A DNA stretch of 57,432 nt from an uncultured bacterium. Lineage in GTDB: Bacteria; Cyanobacteriota; Vampirovibrionia; Gastranaerophilales; Gastranaerophilaceae. The notes beneath the pieces were generated by a model that did no database searches, was not told where the DNA came from, and was given only the letters and a program-made list of their open reading frames with translations. The stretch spans positions 1-57,432 of the forward strand of contig CASFNW010000016.1 of NCBI GenBank assembly GCA_949296245.1, in the 5' to 3' direction. The translations under genes and the position numbers were made by a program. Below, piece after piece: positions 25,304 through 34,657 of this stretch. Numbering within the stretch: the stretch's first letter is position 1; every line of letters starts with the position of its first letter.

Positions 25304-25993
25304 ATGACAAGGAATTATGCAAGAAGATATGCAAAGGAATTTAATATTATAAGAATGCTCTATCAGGCATTATGGTGTATTTTTGTTGCCATACCGGTGT
25401 TCTGGTTCTTTTACAAATTTGAAATAAAGGGCAGAGAAAATATCCCTAAAAACAAAAAGTTTATTTGTGCAGCAAACCATATCTCCTATCTTGACCCTTT
25501 TCTGGTATCAGTAGCAATCAGAAAGCCTATTGCATATATGGCAAAGAAAGAATTGTTTGAAGATGAAGGATTTTTATTCCGTTTTAACATGGATTGGCTC
25601 GGAGCTTTTGCTGTAAACAGAGAAAAATTAGAAGTTTCGACGATAAAAACAGTAAAGGACTTATATAAAACGAACTGGCTTCTGGGTATTTTTCCTCAGG
25701 GAGGGATAAGAAGAAACAAAACAATTGAAAAAATAAATAAAGGTTTTGCTGTTATTGCCAAAGCTGCAAAATGGGATATCCTTCCTGTTTCTATAAAGGG
25801 ATGTGAAAAATATAATTGGATTCCTTTTGGAGCAAAAGTAATAGTACAAATAGGAAAACCTATTTCTTATGAATTACCGCAGGAAGAAATCATTGAACAA
25901 TGGGGAAAAACAGTAGCTCAAATGTGTCACTATAATTATATAGAAACAGATGACAATGAAGAACATAATCAACAAGAATATGTAAATGCATAA
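25304..25993 (+). CDS. 1-acylglycerol-3-phosphate acyltransferase-like protein (paralogue 2)
   Basis: 229-aa PlsC-family acyltransferase with NHISYLD (H59, D64) and a modified second block GIFPQGGIR, where the usual Thr after FPQG is Gly. A hydrophobic segment covers about 20-38. It is clearly related to the upstream paralogue along its length (shared IPxxxKFICAANHIS, AYMAKKELF, VSTIKT). AGGGG precedes the ATG. The C-terminal tail is acidic and Gln-rich. It is co-transcribed with paralogue 1; the precise substrate is unknown. Confidence 0.87.
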   Translation: MTRNYARRYAKEFNIIRMLYQALWCIFVAIPVFWFFYKFEIKGRENIPKNKKFICAANHISYLDPFLVSVAIRKPIAYMAKKELFEDEGFLFRFNMDWLGAFAVNREKLEVSTIKTVKDLYKTNWLLGIFPQGGIRRNKTIEKINKGFAVIAKAAKWDILPVSIKGCEKYNWIPFGAKVIVQIGKPISYELPQEEIIEQWGKTVAQMCHYNYIETDDNEEHNQQEYVNA

Positions 25994-26532
25994 ATTCTTG
26001 CTTTAGCGATTGTTAAGAAATGTAACAAAAAATAAAGTGTTAAACATACAATAATAATTAAAAAAAATACTATTATTTTCAATTTTCATAAAAAAATTGA
26101 TTAAAATATAAAAATATTTGATAAAAATTTTGTTGTTTTAAGAAAATTTTATGTAAATTTCTATTTTTCAACAAATTACTACACAGATAACAGGGTGTTG
26201 ACGAAAACCAAAACATAGTGTAGTTTATATATAATACATTTACAAATGTAGTATTAATAAATGGAGCAAAAATAAATTGGTCGAAATTATTGTAATAAAA
26301 CAACACTGTCATCATACTTCTTTGTTTAATACAGGATTTATATTCCGTGCATTGTGGTCAATTATTCGTCTGATGCGAATTGGCAATCTTAAACCCGCGT
26401 ATGTAACAGTAAAAAATAATTGTTAAAAACACACTTTATCTATAAAATTGCATCCGCGAGTCTGAAAAGATAAGCGGTTTTTTTTTGAAATTTTAGACTT
26501 AGTCCATAGACAATATAAGGGAAAACTTACAA
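25994..26532. other. Gene-free A+T-rich stretch
   Basis: 539 bp without a convincing gene. It holds a T/A-rich hairpin near 26237-26261 (AATACATTT...AAATGT), a loose hairpin near 26360-26383, and CCGC(26453)...GCGG followed by eight T near 26473-26482 that could be a weak terminator or attenuator before the AAA+ gene. No promoter with normal spacing is clear; TTGACG near 26199 has no good -10 at 16-18 bp. A small RNA is possible but not supported by any known family. Confidence 0.4.
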
Positions 26533-28206
26533 ATGAAAATTACTTCTATCAATACTTACAAGACAAATTATGGAAAACATATACAAATAAACGAACCCCA
26601 AAATGTGTTAAACAACAATCTTCAATCTTGTAATACTAACATGACAAGTCAGCAGCAAATGAATCCTCTTATTGATTATAATTATGGACATCTTCTTATA
26701 AATAAAAATAATAGAATCGCTTTTAAAGGGATAGAAAAAATAGGCTCACTAATTCCTTCTGTCATAAAAGAAATTCCTTTTGAGGAAAGAATTGCTTCAT
26801 TGTACGAAATAATAGGCTCATCTGATTTAATATTAGCAGCAAGGAATAAAAAAATAGCACAGTCGCTTTTAAATAAGGCATCCGGAGTTTTTGATGATGT
26901 AATAAAAAGAATATTTTTTGTACCTGAAGAAAATATACCGGAAGCAATTGCTATTGTAAGAACAGATTTGGCACCCGGGTTAATCAATCTTGGTGAAAAC
27001 CCTATCCTTATTATGAATTTAGAAAAGAAAGATTATCTTGTAGGATCCAAAAGCAGTATATGGCTGCAAGAAGATGCAAAAGTTCATATTGGCGAAAATT
27101 TGGGTATGGATATACTAAAATTTCCTGACAAAACATTTAAATTCAGCATAAAAGAAAAATCAAGCGAAAATCTTAGCATGTTAAGGCCTAATTTTTCTAT
27201 ACCGATAAATAAAACTGATGATGTAAAAAAATCAATAGATAATATAAACAAAAAGACTTTTAAAGATTTGTTTACTGATGAATCTGCAGCAAAGACATTT
27301 GGACTTTCAGATGTAGGAGGGATGAAAGATGTCATTAAAGAGCTCAAGAAAAATATCCTTTATCCTATAAAAAAGCCTGAATTATACACTCACAGAAATC
27401 TTAACCATGGTATCATTCTATACGGACCTCCCGGAACCGGCAAGACATTTGTTGCAAAAGCTCTTGCTAATGACGCTGGTGCAAGCTATTTTGAAGTTAA
27501 TGCCGGTTCTTTAAGAGGAGGACTGGTAGGACAGACAGAAGCGAACTGGAGAAAACTCTTTCAAGATGCCATTGACAATCAGCCAAGTATAATTCTTGTA
27601 GATGAATGTGATGCGGTTTTTAAACAAAGAAGCTCACTCCAGCCTTATGCCGCTGATGAACTTAATCAGATACTAAGCCTGCTGAGTGATTTGGAAAAAA
27701 ATAATGATCAGGTCTTTGTGATATCCACAACAAACAAAATCGAAATGCTTGACGATGCAATTGTAAGAGGCGGCAGACTCGGAAAACAATTGGAAATAAA
27801 GGCACCTGATTTAGATGATATTAAAGATATTTTAGATAAACAACTTAAAAATTTTAACATTGATAAAAATTTTGATAAAAACAAATTTGCCCAAAGGCTC
27901 TTTGAAAAAGGATTAAATGGCTCAGATCTAAAATATATTAATGACAATGCTTATGATATGGCCTTTGAAAGGCTCAATATATTTGAAAAAATCGAGCAGG
28001 ATTTAATTAAAGAAGAAGACATAAAAAATATAATACTGACTGAAGAGGATTTTTATAAAGGGCTTGATAAATACATAAGCCAGAATATAAAGGCATCTGG
28101 AGGTAACAAAAGAAGACCGGTAGGTTTTATACAACATGAACCAGTACAGCAAAAAGTTATTGTGCAGAAAAATTTTCCGGATGAGAAAATCGCGGCAATG
28201 GGGTAA
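26533..28206 (+). CDS. AAA+ ATPase with lineage-type 'FKG' N-terminus
   Basis: 557-aa protein with one AAA+ module of the FtsH/Cdc48 class. Walker A GPPGTGKT is at 298-305, Walker B ILVDECD at 354-360 (DECD rather than the usual DEID), sensor STTN follows, and RGGR stands in the arginine-finger region. The N-terminal 250 residues match nothing I know and start MKITSINTYK with RIAFKG at 61-66, like the tag in the 14890 protein. No protease domain or membrane helix is present, so a remodelling or unfolding ATPase is likely. Start ATG 26533 is weakly supported by AAGGGAAAA. Confidence 0.88.
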   Translation: MKITSINTYKTNYGKHIQINEPQNVLNNNLQSCNTNMTSQQQMNPLIDYNYGHLLINKNNRIAFKGIEKIGSLIPSVIKEIPFEERIASLYEIIGSSDLILAARNKKIAQSLLNKASGVFDDVIKRIFFVPEENIPEAIAIVRTDLAPGLINLGENPILIMNLEKKDYLVGSKSSIWLQEDAKVHIGENLGMDILKFPDKTFKFSIKEKSSENLSMLRPNFSIPINKTDDVKKSIDNINKKTFKDLFTDESAAKTFGLSDVGGMKDVIKELKKNILYPIKKPELYTHRNLNHGIILYGPPGTGKTFVAKALANDAGASYFEVNAGSLRGGLVGQTEANWRKLFQDAIDNQPSIILVDECDAVFKQRSSLQPYAADELNQILSLLSDLEKNNDQVFVISTTNKIEMLDDAIVRGGRLGKQLEIKAPDLDDIKDILDKQLKNFNIDKNFDKNKFAQRLFEKGLNGSDLKYINDNAYDMAFERLNIFEKIEQDLIKEEDIKNIILTEEDFYKGLDKYISQNIKASGGNKRRPVGFIQHEPVQQKVIVQKNFPDEKIAAMG

Positions 28207-28215
28207 ATAAGACTC

Positions 28216-28938
28216 CTAAAGAGGATTTTTCTTTGGTAAACCTGATTTTCTCGGGTAAATATCAGCAACAGATTGAAGTTTTTGTATGACAACTAATTCT
28301 CTGTCATGCTTTTCTAGCAGCGGCAGATTGTATTTGATACGATCTGCAGTTTTGCTTTGTAAAACAGCCAGAGCATTTTTTGCAGAGTCAAGCTCCTCAT
28401 CGGCGTTTTTTGATTTAAAAGCAACTACATATCCGTTTATTTTTGTATAGGGTATTGAATATTCTAAAAGTATATTTAATTGTGCAACTGCACGTGATGT
28501 TACAATATCAAAAAACTCTCTGTAATCATTTGAAATCTCTTCTATACGGCAGCATAACGGATGTAAATTATCCAGACGCAATTCTTTTTGTACAAGTTCA
28601 ACAAATCCTATTTTTTTTGCAATCGAATCAACCGGATAAATCTGCATATCCGGATATAAAATACTTAGTGGTATAGAAGGGAATCCTCCGCCTGTACCTA
28701 CATCCAAAATTTTTGTATTTGATTTTATATTATACTTTTTAAAGAATAGACATAAGTTTAGTGAATCATAAATATGTTTTTCAAAGAGATTTTTTTCATC
28801 ATTTTTGCTTACTAGATTTGTATGGGAATTATAGATTTTAAAAATTTTTTCAAAATCATTTAGCTGTTGCTCAGCATTCTTTGAAATTTTATTACCTGTT
28901 AATTTTTCTATTAATTCAATTTGGGCTCTTTCAATCAT
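28216..28938 (-). CDS. rsmG: 16S rRNA (guanine527-N7)-methyltransferase
   Basis: RsmG/GidB, which methylates G527 of 16S rRNA; loss gives streptomycin resistance in other bacteria. The 240-aa protein has the SAM-binding DVGTGGGFPSIPLSI block, then YPVDSIAKKIGF and IVTSRAVAQL. The C-terminus is Lys-rich. Its ATG lies 8 bp inside the end of the upstream P-loop/TPR gene, so it is the last gene of a waaA-ATPase-rsmG transcript. It converges on the AAA+ gene with 9 bp between stops. Confidence 0.95.
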   Translation of the reverse strand: MIERAQIELIEKLTGNKISKNAEQQLNDFEKIFKIYNSHTNLVSKNDEKNLFEKHIYDSLNLCLFFKKYNIKSNTKILDVGTGGGFPSIPLSILYPDMQIYPVDSIAKKIGFVELVQKELRLDNLHPLCCRIEEISNDYREFFDIVTSRAVAQLNILLEYSIPYTKINGYVVAFKSKNADEELDSAKNALAVLQSKTADRIKYNLPLLEKHDRELVVIQKLQSVADIYPRKSGLPKKNPL

Positions 28939-31438
28939 TCTGGTTCACTTCTTTTTCTATTTTTAAAATCTGCTCTTTTGATAGTTTATTCTTTATATTA
29001 TCAATACGCATCTCAAGTGATTTACTCTCTTCCTGAGAAGGTTTCATCTGCACAAAATTTTTATGGGCAAGAAGATAAGCTTTAAAGCTCTTTTGATAAT
29101 TTGCTTTATTATTATAGTAATCGCCAGCTTCAATATATGCATTTGTAATATAAAGATTATCCTTTGTTCTTTTTGCCGCAGAAAGCGATTTTAACAGCCA
29201 ATTAAGAACTTGTGAGGGATTGATAGATTCATACAACTGCGCAAGTTTCAAACATATATAATAAATACCCTCATAATTAGATTGAGCAAGGTCGGTTTTC
29301 AAAGCCATTTTGTAATAATCAGAAGCCATTTTTAAATTTCCTGACTCTTTTATAATTTCTGCAATATTGGTATAAGCTGCAGACTTGTATATACAATTTT
29401 CAGATGCTGTATTCACACTTTTTTGATAAAAATCCAAAGCTGCATGTGTCTGGTTATAATCATCAAGTATTAGTGCATATTTAAAATAAGCCTGTGCCAA
29501 ATAGTTTGGTTCCAAACTAATAGTAGAATTGAGTAAAGCAAATGCTTTTTTATAATACTCTACAGCTTTTTCTGTATTTGATAAATCTTCCTCAATTTCT
29601 GCAAGTTCAACATATGAATGAAATATTATGTTGTCTGAAGCTTGCGTTTTTTTATTCACAAAATTTTCAAAAATCACTCGTGCATGGTTTATTTTGTACG
29701 TTTCTTTATAGATTGCCGCAATTTTTAATCTGACTTCGTTTACTTTTTCCGGATTATTTCTGGCAGAATAAATTTCTGTAAGTTTATTATAAAAATCAAT
29801 AGCATCAGTTGTCTTATTCATTTTGTGTGAACAAAATGCCAATTTTTCTATTATTAAAGGTTCATAGTCATAGAAGGCTTCATTAGATTTAAGCGTAAGC
29901 ATAGAACAATACACAGTATAGGCAGTTTCAAAATCATGAGAATTTTCCAATTCAGATGCTTTATCAAAAATTTCTTTTAATGACTTTTCATTTTTCCTTG
30001 AAATTAACTCTTCTTCTTTTTGTTCAAATGTTCGGTATAGTTTTTCCTTGGCAACTGTTTCTTCTTTTTTTTGCATATCAACAGGAAGACTTAAAAGTGA
30101 AATTTCGTCTTTAGTAAGTGCGTATTTTTCAAATCTTTTATCACGATTTTGAATACTTTTAGGGGGTTCCGGTCTTTTTTTGTGTTCATCCTGCTGTTGT
30201 TTTTCTTCATTCTCTTCTTCTATATTAGTATTTTTAATATTCCATGCGGTAAGATTACTGTTCAGATAACTCATTAGAGACATATCTGCTTGATTTTTTA
30301 CATTGCTGCCTTTTTCAATAATAAAAGATGAATGATATTGAATCTGAGCTCTCATTGTATTTCTTGATATTAAAATAACACGATTGTTAGGTGGCAAAGG
30401 AAGCTGTGAAGAGTAGAAATCACGCCAGTATTTATGTATTTTCATTTTTTCAAAATGAGCAATAGAGCTTTGTAAATAGTGTTTTAAATAAGGCTTCAAA
30501 AATAAAAAGCCATATTCTTTAGTCAATATAGATTTATCTGTAAGATAAAGAATCTGGTCTTTTGTAAAAAATCCCTGTGATATCAAATATGATTCTGTCA
30601 TCCCTTCATTGAGCAGTGATAAAGTATACAGATATTTTTTGACAGTTTCGGGAATAAATGTAATTATTTTTTGCAGCAAAAAATCTTCAAAAGATATTTT
30701 TTTAGTTGAAAATTCATTTAACAAAGGCGATATATTTATTTTTAGAGCTGTTATTAAGTTTGCTGTTAGTTGTGAATAAAGTGTATTACCCCTTGTTATA
30801 TCGAAAAAATTCTCCAGGTCATCAGACTCATCAAATAAGATTGAGTAGTGCTCAAAATAGTTTTTTACCTGTTCTTTATCAAACGCCTGAATTCTCAAGT
30901 TAATCTTATTTTGCAATTCTGCTTGAAAATCAGCATCAAAAAAAGAAGAAATTAAAACAATTTTAAACTTATTCATTGAATTGAGGTGCTTTATATATGC
31001 AAGTATTTCATTTTGTACAGATTTGTTGCTCCGGTTAAATATATTTTCAAGAGAATCAATAATTATCAAACAAGGCAATGTTATATGATTTAGATATGTA
31101 TTTATTCTTTTAGAAAGCGAGTTCGTTTCTATTTTTGTAAAAGAAATTTTTTTTTGTTGTGAATATTTTTTTAAATCTTCAAAAAAAGAAAGAAAAATAT
31201 CATCAAGAGTACTGCCTTCAAAACATTTAAATTTAAACAAAAGCACATCATCTTTAAGATAATTAAGAGAATATTGGAGCAATTCGGTTTTAAATGAGCC
31301 TGAGCGGCCTTCTAAAAGACAAATCTGCGCTTTATGAGAAGAATAAAAATTCAAAAGGTTATCCAGATTTTCCCGGTTCAAGCAGAACGGGAAAGGATAT
31401 GATATATCAGTATTGTCTTTCAGATAGCTTTCTTGCAT
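28931..31438 (-). CDS. P-loop NTPase with C-terminal TPR repeats (STAND-like)
   Basis: 835-aa cytoplasmic protein. The N-terminal NTPase has Walker A GRSGSFKT (44-51) and Walker B LIIIDSLEN (D128). A helical region covers about 180-390, a charged Glu/Gln/Lys linker about 400-480, and at least seven TPR-like units about 490-800. The layout is that of STAND-type signalling ATPases, in which TPRs sense a ligand. No effector domain such as TIR or nuclease is visible. It is 12 bp after waaA and overlaps rsmG, so co-transcription is likely. Function unknown. Confidence 0.8.
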   Translation of the reverse strand: MQESYLKDNTDISYPFPFCLNRENLDNLLNFYSSHKAQICLLEGRSGSFKTELLQYSLNYLKDDVLLFKFKCFEGSTLDDIFLSFFEDLKKYSQQKKISFTKIETNSLSKRINTYLNHITLPCLIIIDSLENIFNRSNKSVQNEILAYIKHLNSMNKFKIVLISSFFDADFQAELQNKINLRIQAFDKEQVKNYFEHYSILFDESDDLENFFDITRGNTLYSQLTANLITALKINISPLLNEFSTKKISFEDFLLQKIITFIPETVKKYLYTLSLLNEGMTESYLISQGFFTKDQILYLTDKSILTKEYGFLFLKPYLKHYLQSSIAHFEKMKIHKYWRDFYSSQLPLPPNNRVILISRNTMRAQIQYHSSFIIEKGSNVKNQADMSLMSYLNSNLTAWNIKNTNIEEENEEKQQQDEHKKRPEPPKSIQNRDKRFEKYALTKDEISLLSLPVDMQKKEETVAKEKLYRTFEQKEEELISRKNEKSLKEIFDKASELENSHDFETAYTVYCSMLTLKSNEAFYDYEPLIIEKLAFCSHKMNKTTDAIDFYNKLTEIYSARNNPEKVNEVRLKIAAIYKETYKINHARVIFENFVNKKTQASDNIIFHSYVELAEIEEDLSNTEKAVEYYKKAFALLNSTISLEPNYLAQAYFKYALILDDYNQTHAALDFYQKSVNTASENCIYKSAAYTNIAEIIKESGNLKMASDYYKMALKTDLAQSNYEGIYYICLKLAQLYESINPSQVLNWLLKSLSAAKRTKDNLYITNAYIEAGDYYNNKANYQKSFKAYLLAHKNFVQMKPSQEESKSLEMRIDNIKNKLSKEQILKIEKEVNQND

Positions 31439-31450
31439 AAACTTATATTA

Positions 31451-32740
31451 TCATATTTTTGAATATCTATGGTCATTCAAAACATTGATAACAAAATTAA
31501 CAGCGCCGGAGTTTTCTTCAAATATTTTTCTTGTATCCTCGCATGCCTGTTTATAGAAGGATTCATCCTCCAGCAAGTATTTCATATCACCAAGCAACTC
31601 ATCTTCTGTAGAAGCAAGTTTAGCCGCATTTGTCTTTGTAAGATATGCGTATATATCTTTGAAATTGAATATACAATCGCCTGATACAACAGGTTTTTCC
31701 CATATATTTGCCTCAAGAGGATTATGTCCGCCTGTGTTTGAAAAGCTTCCTCCTATATATGCAAAATGACATATAGAGAACATCTTCATCAATTCACCCA
31801 TTGTATCCAGCATAATTATATCATTATTTTCAAAAGTATCTTTGCAGCTTCTTTTACCGAATTTAAAACCGGATTTTTTTAATAATTCTGTAACTTTTTC
31901 ATACCTTTCCGGGTGTCTGGGGGCAAGAAGCAGTCGTAACTCAGGAAAATCTTTCTTGAGTTTTTTAAATACTGACAAAATAATTTCATCTTCACCCTTA
32001 TGAGTACTTGCTGCAACAATCATTTTGGCACCGTTAAGCTTAAGACCGTTTGCAAGTTCGGTAATTTGCTCTTTATTCATTGTAGGTTTTATATCAAATT
32101 TTAAATTGCCCATAAATTTAGTAATTTCAGGATTTGCGCCAACATCAATGATTCTTTTTACATCATCCTGTGTTTGCATAAAGATACCCTTGTACTGTGC
32201 CAGTACAAGTTTAAAAAAGAAAGAAAATTTCTTGTAACCATTATATGAATGAGGAGACAGTCTTCCGTTTATAATATACACAGGTATATTTTTTTTCTTT
32301 GCAAGGTATACAAAATCCGGCCATATTTCAGTTTCTGCAATAATAATTTTGTCAGGTTTAACAGTATTCAAGAAAGAAAGAACACTGAAAAAGAAATCAA
32401 AAGGGAAATAAGTGATTGCATTAACCGTATCAGAAAGCTTTTTGTGTGCTATTTCCTGACCTGTTTTTGTAGTCGTCGACAAAACAATATTAACATCGGG
32501 CAAAACTTCTCTTGTCTTTTTGACAAGAGCTTCAATTGCATTTACTTCACCGACAGAAACAGCATGAAAGAAAATTGTTTCTTTTTCATGATTCAGATTC
32601 ATATTTTTATAGAATCCTAGTTTTGTCCAGAAGCCTGCTCTAAACTTTGGGACTGCTATCAATGCAACTAGAATTACCGGCAGTAATAAGATTGCAGCAA
32701 AAATCAGAACAATATTGTATACAAAACTAAAGAACAACAT
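31451..32740 (-). CDS. waaA: Kdo transferase (3-deoxy-D-manno-octulosonic acid transferase)
   Basis: Membrane-anchored GT30 glycosyltransferase adding Kdo to lipid A precursor. 429 aa with an N-terminal membrane anchor (about 5-30), catalytic Glu65 in HAVSVGEV, the ETEIWPD motif, and a C-terminal GT-B domain with GGSFSNTGGHNPLE. This shows that the organism makes lipopolysaccharide and so has an outer membrane. It is first in the run waaA, P-loop/TPR gene, rsmG. Confidence 0.95.
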   Translation of the reverse strand: MLFFSFVYNIVLIFAAILLLPVILVALIAVPKFRAGFWTKLGFYKNMNLNHEKETIFFHAVSVGEVNAIEALVKKTREVLPDVNIVLSTTTKTGQEIAHKKLSDTVNAITYFPFDFFFSVLSFLNTVKPDKIIIAETEIWPDFVYLAKKKNIPVYIINGRLSPHSYNGYKKFSFFFKLVLAQYKGIFMQTQDDVKRIIDVGANPEITKFMGNLKFDIKPTMNKEQITELANGLKLNGAKMIVAASTHKGEDEIILSVFKKLKKDFPELRLLLAPRHPERYEKVTELLKKSGFKFGKRSCKDTFENNDIIMLDTMGELMKMFSICHFAYIGGSFSNTGGHNPLEANIWEKPVVSGDCIFNFKDIYAYLTKTNAAKLASTEDELLGDMKYLLEDESFYKQACEDTRKIFEENSGAVNFVINVLNDHRYSKI

Positions 32741-32809
32741 AAATACTTCCTCTATAAATAATTCATTTTTCTTTAGTTTATAAAAAACATATTATTGCTT
32801 CAATCCCAA

Positions 32810-33550
32810 TTATACACTCACATCATGGTAAGGATTATAATTTTTAAAAGCCTTAAATGACGGTGGAAGCGGTCTTTTAGTAGTAATATTTTCCGTAATC
32901 TGGCGTTTTCTAATTTCAACAGCTTCTTGTTTTATTGAATGTTTTTGTAATTTTGAAGCAATGATATTTCTGAGGTATGGGGTAATTATATTTGCTGCCA
33001 GAACAGATGCGGCTATAGTTGTAATAATTCCTACGTTATTTTTATGTGTCTCCGCTATATCAAGAGCCTTGTCTAGCGCAGGCATTACATTCTTTATTGC
33101 ATCATCGCTGCTGGTTTTAAAAATATTTAACAACCTTGGATTTTTTAACAATTCAGTAAGCTTATGATTTTTTAAATCAGCAGGTGTAATGATTTTTTTC
33201 CAGTCCTTGATATTAGACGCAAGCTCCGGCTTTATTTTAATTATTGCTTTTGCTAAATCATCAGTTAGAAATTTTCCTTTTTCAACAATTCTATCACCTA
33301 ATCTTTTTATTAAATCACATACTGTATAGGTCATTGTAACGTTAACAAAAGCATCTGCACCTTCTTGCGGCAAAAGGAATCTTTTTTGATCTTTATCCAG
33401 CTTTTTATCTGTAACAACAGCCATTAATTGTGCAACAGAGCCGAATAAAGTACCCAAAGCTCCCATGTGAACAAGAAGCTTGCCTCCATCTTTTGAATAG
33501 TGGTCATACATATATTGAATAAAATTTTGCATAAATTTCGGAGTGTTCAT
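32810..33550 (-). CDS. Hypothetical membrane-associated protein (pair member B)
   Basis: 246-aa protein with about two hydrophobic segments (about 28-48 and 175-195) and a basic C-terminus. No family recognised. The N-terminal part (GALGTLFG..., then a DKKLDKDQKR loop) resembles the corresponding part of the gene just upstream (LGATALATQPF..., then NKSVDKDTRK), so the two may be distant paralogues. It starts 2 bp after that gene's stop, with GGAGGG inside the upstream end as ribosome-binding site, so expression is coupled. Confidence 0.75.
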   Translation of the reverse strand: MNTPKFMQNFIQYMYDHYSKDGGKLLVHMGALGTLFGSVAQLMAVVTDKKLDKDQKRFLLPQEGADAFVNVTMTYTVCDLIKRLGDRIVEKGKFLTDDLAKAIIKIKPELASNIKDWKKIITPADLKNHKLTELLKNPRLLNIFKTSSDDAIKNVMPALDKALDIAETHKNNVGIITTIAASVLAANIITPYLRNIIASKLQKHSIKQEAVEIRKRQITENITTKRPLPPSFKAFKNYNPYHDVSV

Positions 33551-33552
33551 AA

Positions 33553-34098
33553 TTACTGACCCTCCGTTTTATTCTTTTCAGATGGCTTGTTCACCATATT
33601 TACAAAAACCTTGGTCATCCATTTTGTTAAAGGCGCGTCCAGAAGGAAATTTGTACCTATCATTGCAATAGTGGCTGCTAAAGTTCCCATTGCTTTTATG
33701 TACTTATCCATACGTTTTTCAAATTCTGCAACATTGAATGCGCCATTTGCTGTTTTTTTCAATCCGTTGACCATTTTCTTTACAGCAGGAAGGAAGTAGC
33801 TTTTACCTTTCACCGGCAGTATTTTTCCGTTTTTGATTAAGTATTGGCAGTTATTTTTTATAAATATAATACCAGCATATCTTACCGCAACACCAACTAT
33901 TGTACCTGCTATTATTTTTGCAACGGTTCTTGCAGCAGAGGTTTTTCTTGTATCTTTATCCACTGATTTGTTGTTTAAGTCAATAAAAGGCTGGGTTGCC
34001 AAAGCAGTAGCACCAAGTATGATACGCTGCTCTGGTGCATGCAGATATTTGCCCGACAAATCAAGAACACGCTTAATTGCTTTGTTTCGAATAATCAA
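33553..34098 (-). CDS. Hypothetical membrane protein (pair member A)
   Basis: 181-aa protein with hydrophobic segments about 60-80 and 138-158 and no cleavable signal. The proposed start is TTG 34098; no in-frame ATG is available upstream, so the true start is uncertain. The loop SVDKDTRKTSAAR and the following segment parallel the downstream gene. Several basic residues flank the membrane segments. Its role is unknown; the two genes are translated as a pair. Confidence 0.65.
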   Translation of the reverse strand: MIIRNKAIKRVLDLSGKYLHAPEQRIILGATALATQPFIDLNNKSVDKDTRKTSAARTVAKIIAGTIVGVAVRYAGIIFIKNNCQYLIKNGKILPVKGKSYFLPAVKKMVNGLKKTANGAFNVAEFEKRMDKYIKAMGTLAATIAMIGTNFLLDAPLTKWMTKVFVNMVNKPSEKNKTEGQ

Positions 34099-34204
34099 CC
34101 CGAATGACCTTTCTATTCTTGCACAAGTCTATTCAAAGCAAAATAGAATAAACTCCAGCTATGCTTCACACAACGCTATAAAAACAAAAAGAAGTTGAAA
34201 ATTG

Positions 34205-34241
34205 ACTAAAATAAAAAACATTGTAAAGCTTTTGTAATGTT
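34205..34241 (-). terminator. Probable terminator after the Cys-cluster gene
   Basis: On the minus strand AACATT and AATGTT form a stem around an AAAGCTTT core and are followed by a T-rich run. It is weaker than the other terminators here. Confidence 0.5.
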
Positions 34242-34249
34242 ACTTTTGA

Positions 34250-34657
34250 CTATTTTAAATAATTTTTAAAATCTTTGTTGATTTTTATTTTGTAACCGCA
34301 GGTATCAAATGTTTCGCACCCGCCGAGTCTTATTTTATCAGTGACTTTAGGATAAGCTCTGCAATATATTGAACGCCAGAAATAATCCTTACAGCGATTA
34401 TTTTCATCAAGGGATTTACATCTAAAGAGCAAAATTCCCTTATCATTTTTTCCAGCAATATCAAAATGGTGGTATTTTTTATCAAATTTTTTTAAATCTT
34501 CAAACTGTTTTTCATCACATACATAGTTATCATCAATCATAAAAACTATATTTTTACAGCATTCTCCGCATTGATTACATTTTCCCTCAATTTTATATTT
34601 TGAGGTAAAAAATTTTTGATAATAAAATTTAAGATATAGATATATATTTTTTAACAC
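34250..34657 (-). CDS. YkgJ-type cysteine-cluster protein
   Basis: 135-aa protein of the YkgJ/UPF0153 zinc- or iron-chelating family. The signature CNQCGECC has C27, C30, C33 and C34; further cysteines follow in CKSL, NNRCKDY, IYCRAYP, GGCETF and DTCGY. The metal and biological role are not established for the family. The start is GTG, sharing its G with the TAG stop of the preceding gene (TAGTG), so it is translated by coupling in a three-gene run with a TPR protein. Confidence 0.85.
   Translation of the reverse strand: MLKNIYLYLKFYYQKFFTSKYKIEGKCNQCGECCKNIVFMIDDNYVCDEKQFEDLKKFDKKYHHFDIAGKNDKGILLFRCKSLDENNRCKDYFWRSIYCRAYPKVTDKIRLGGCETFDTCGYKIKINKDFKNYLK

Noticed and set aside
26079..26315. 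78-codon minus-strand frame in the long gap
   Set aside because: Phe/Asn/Tyr-rich composition expected from random A+T-rich DNA; no ribosome-binding site or partner.
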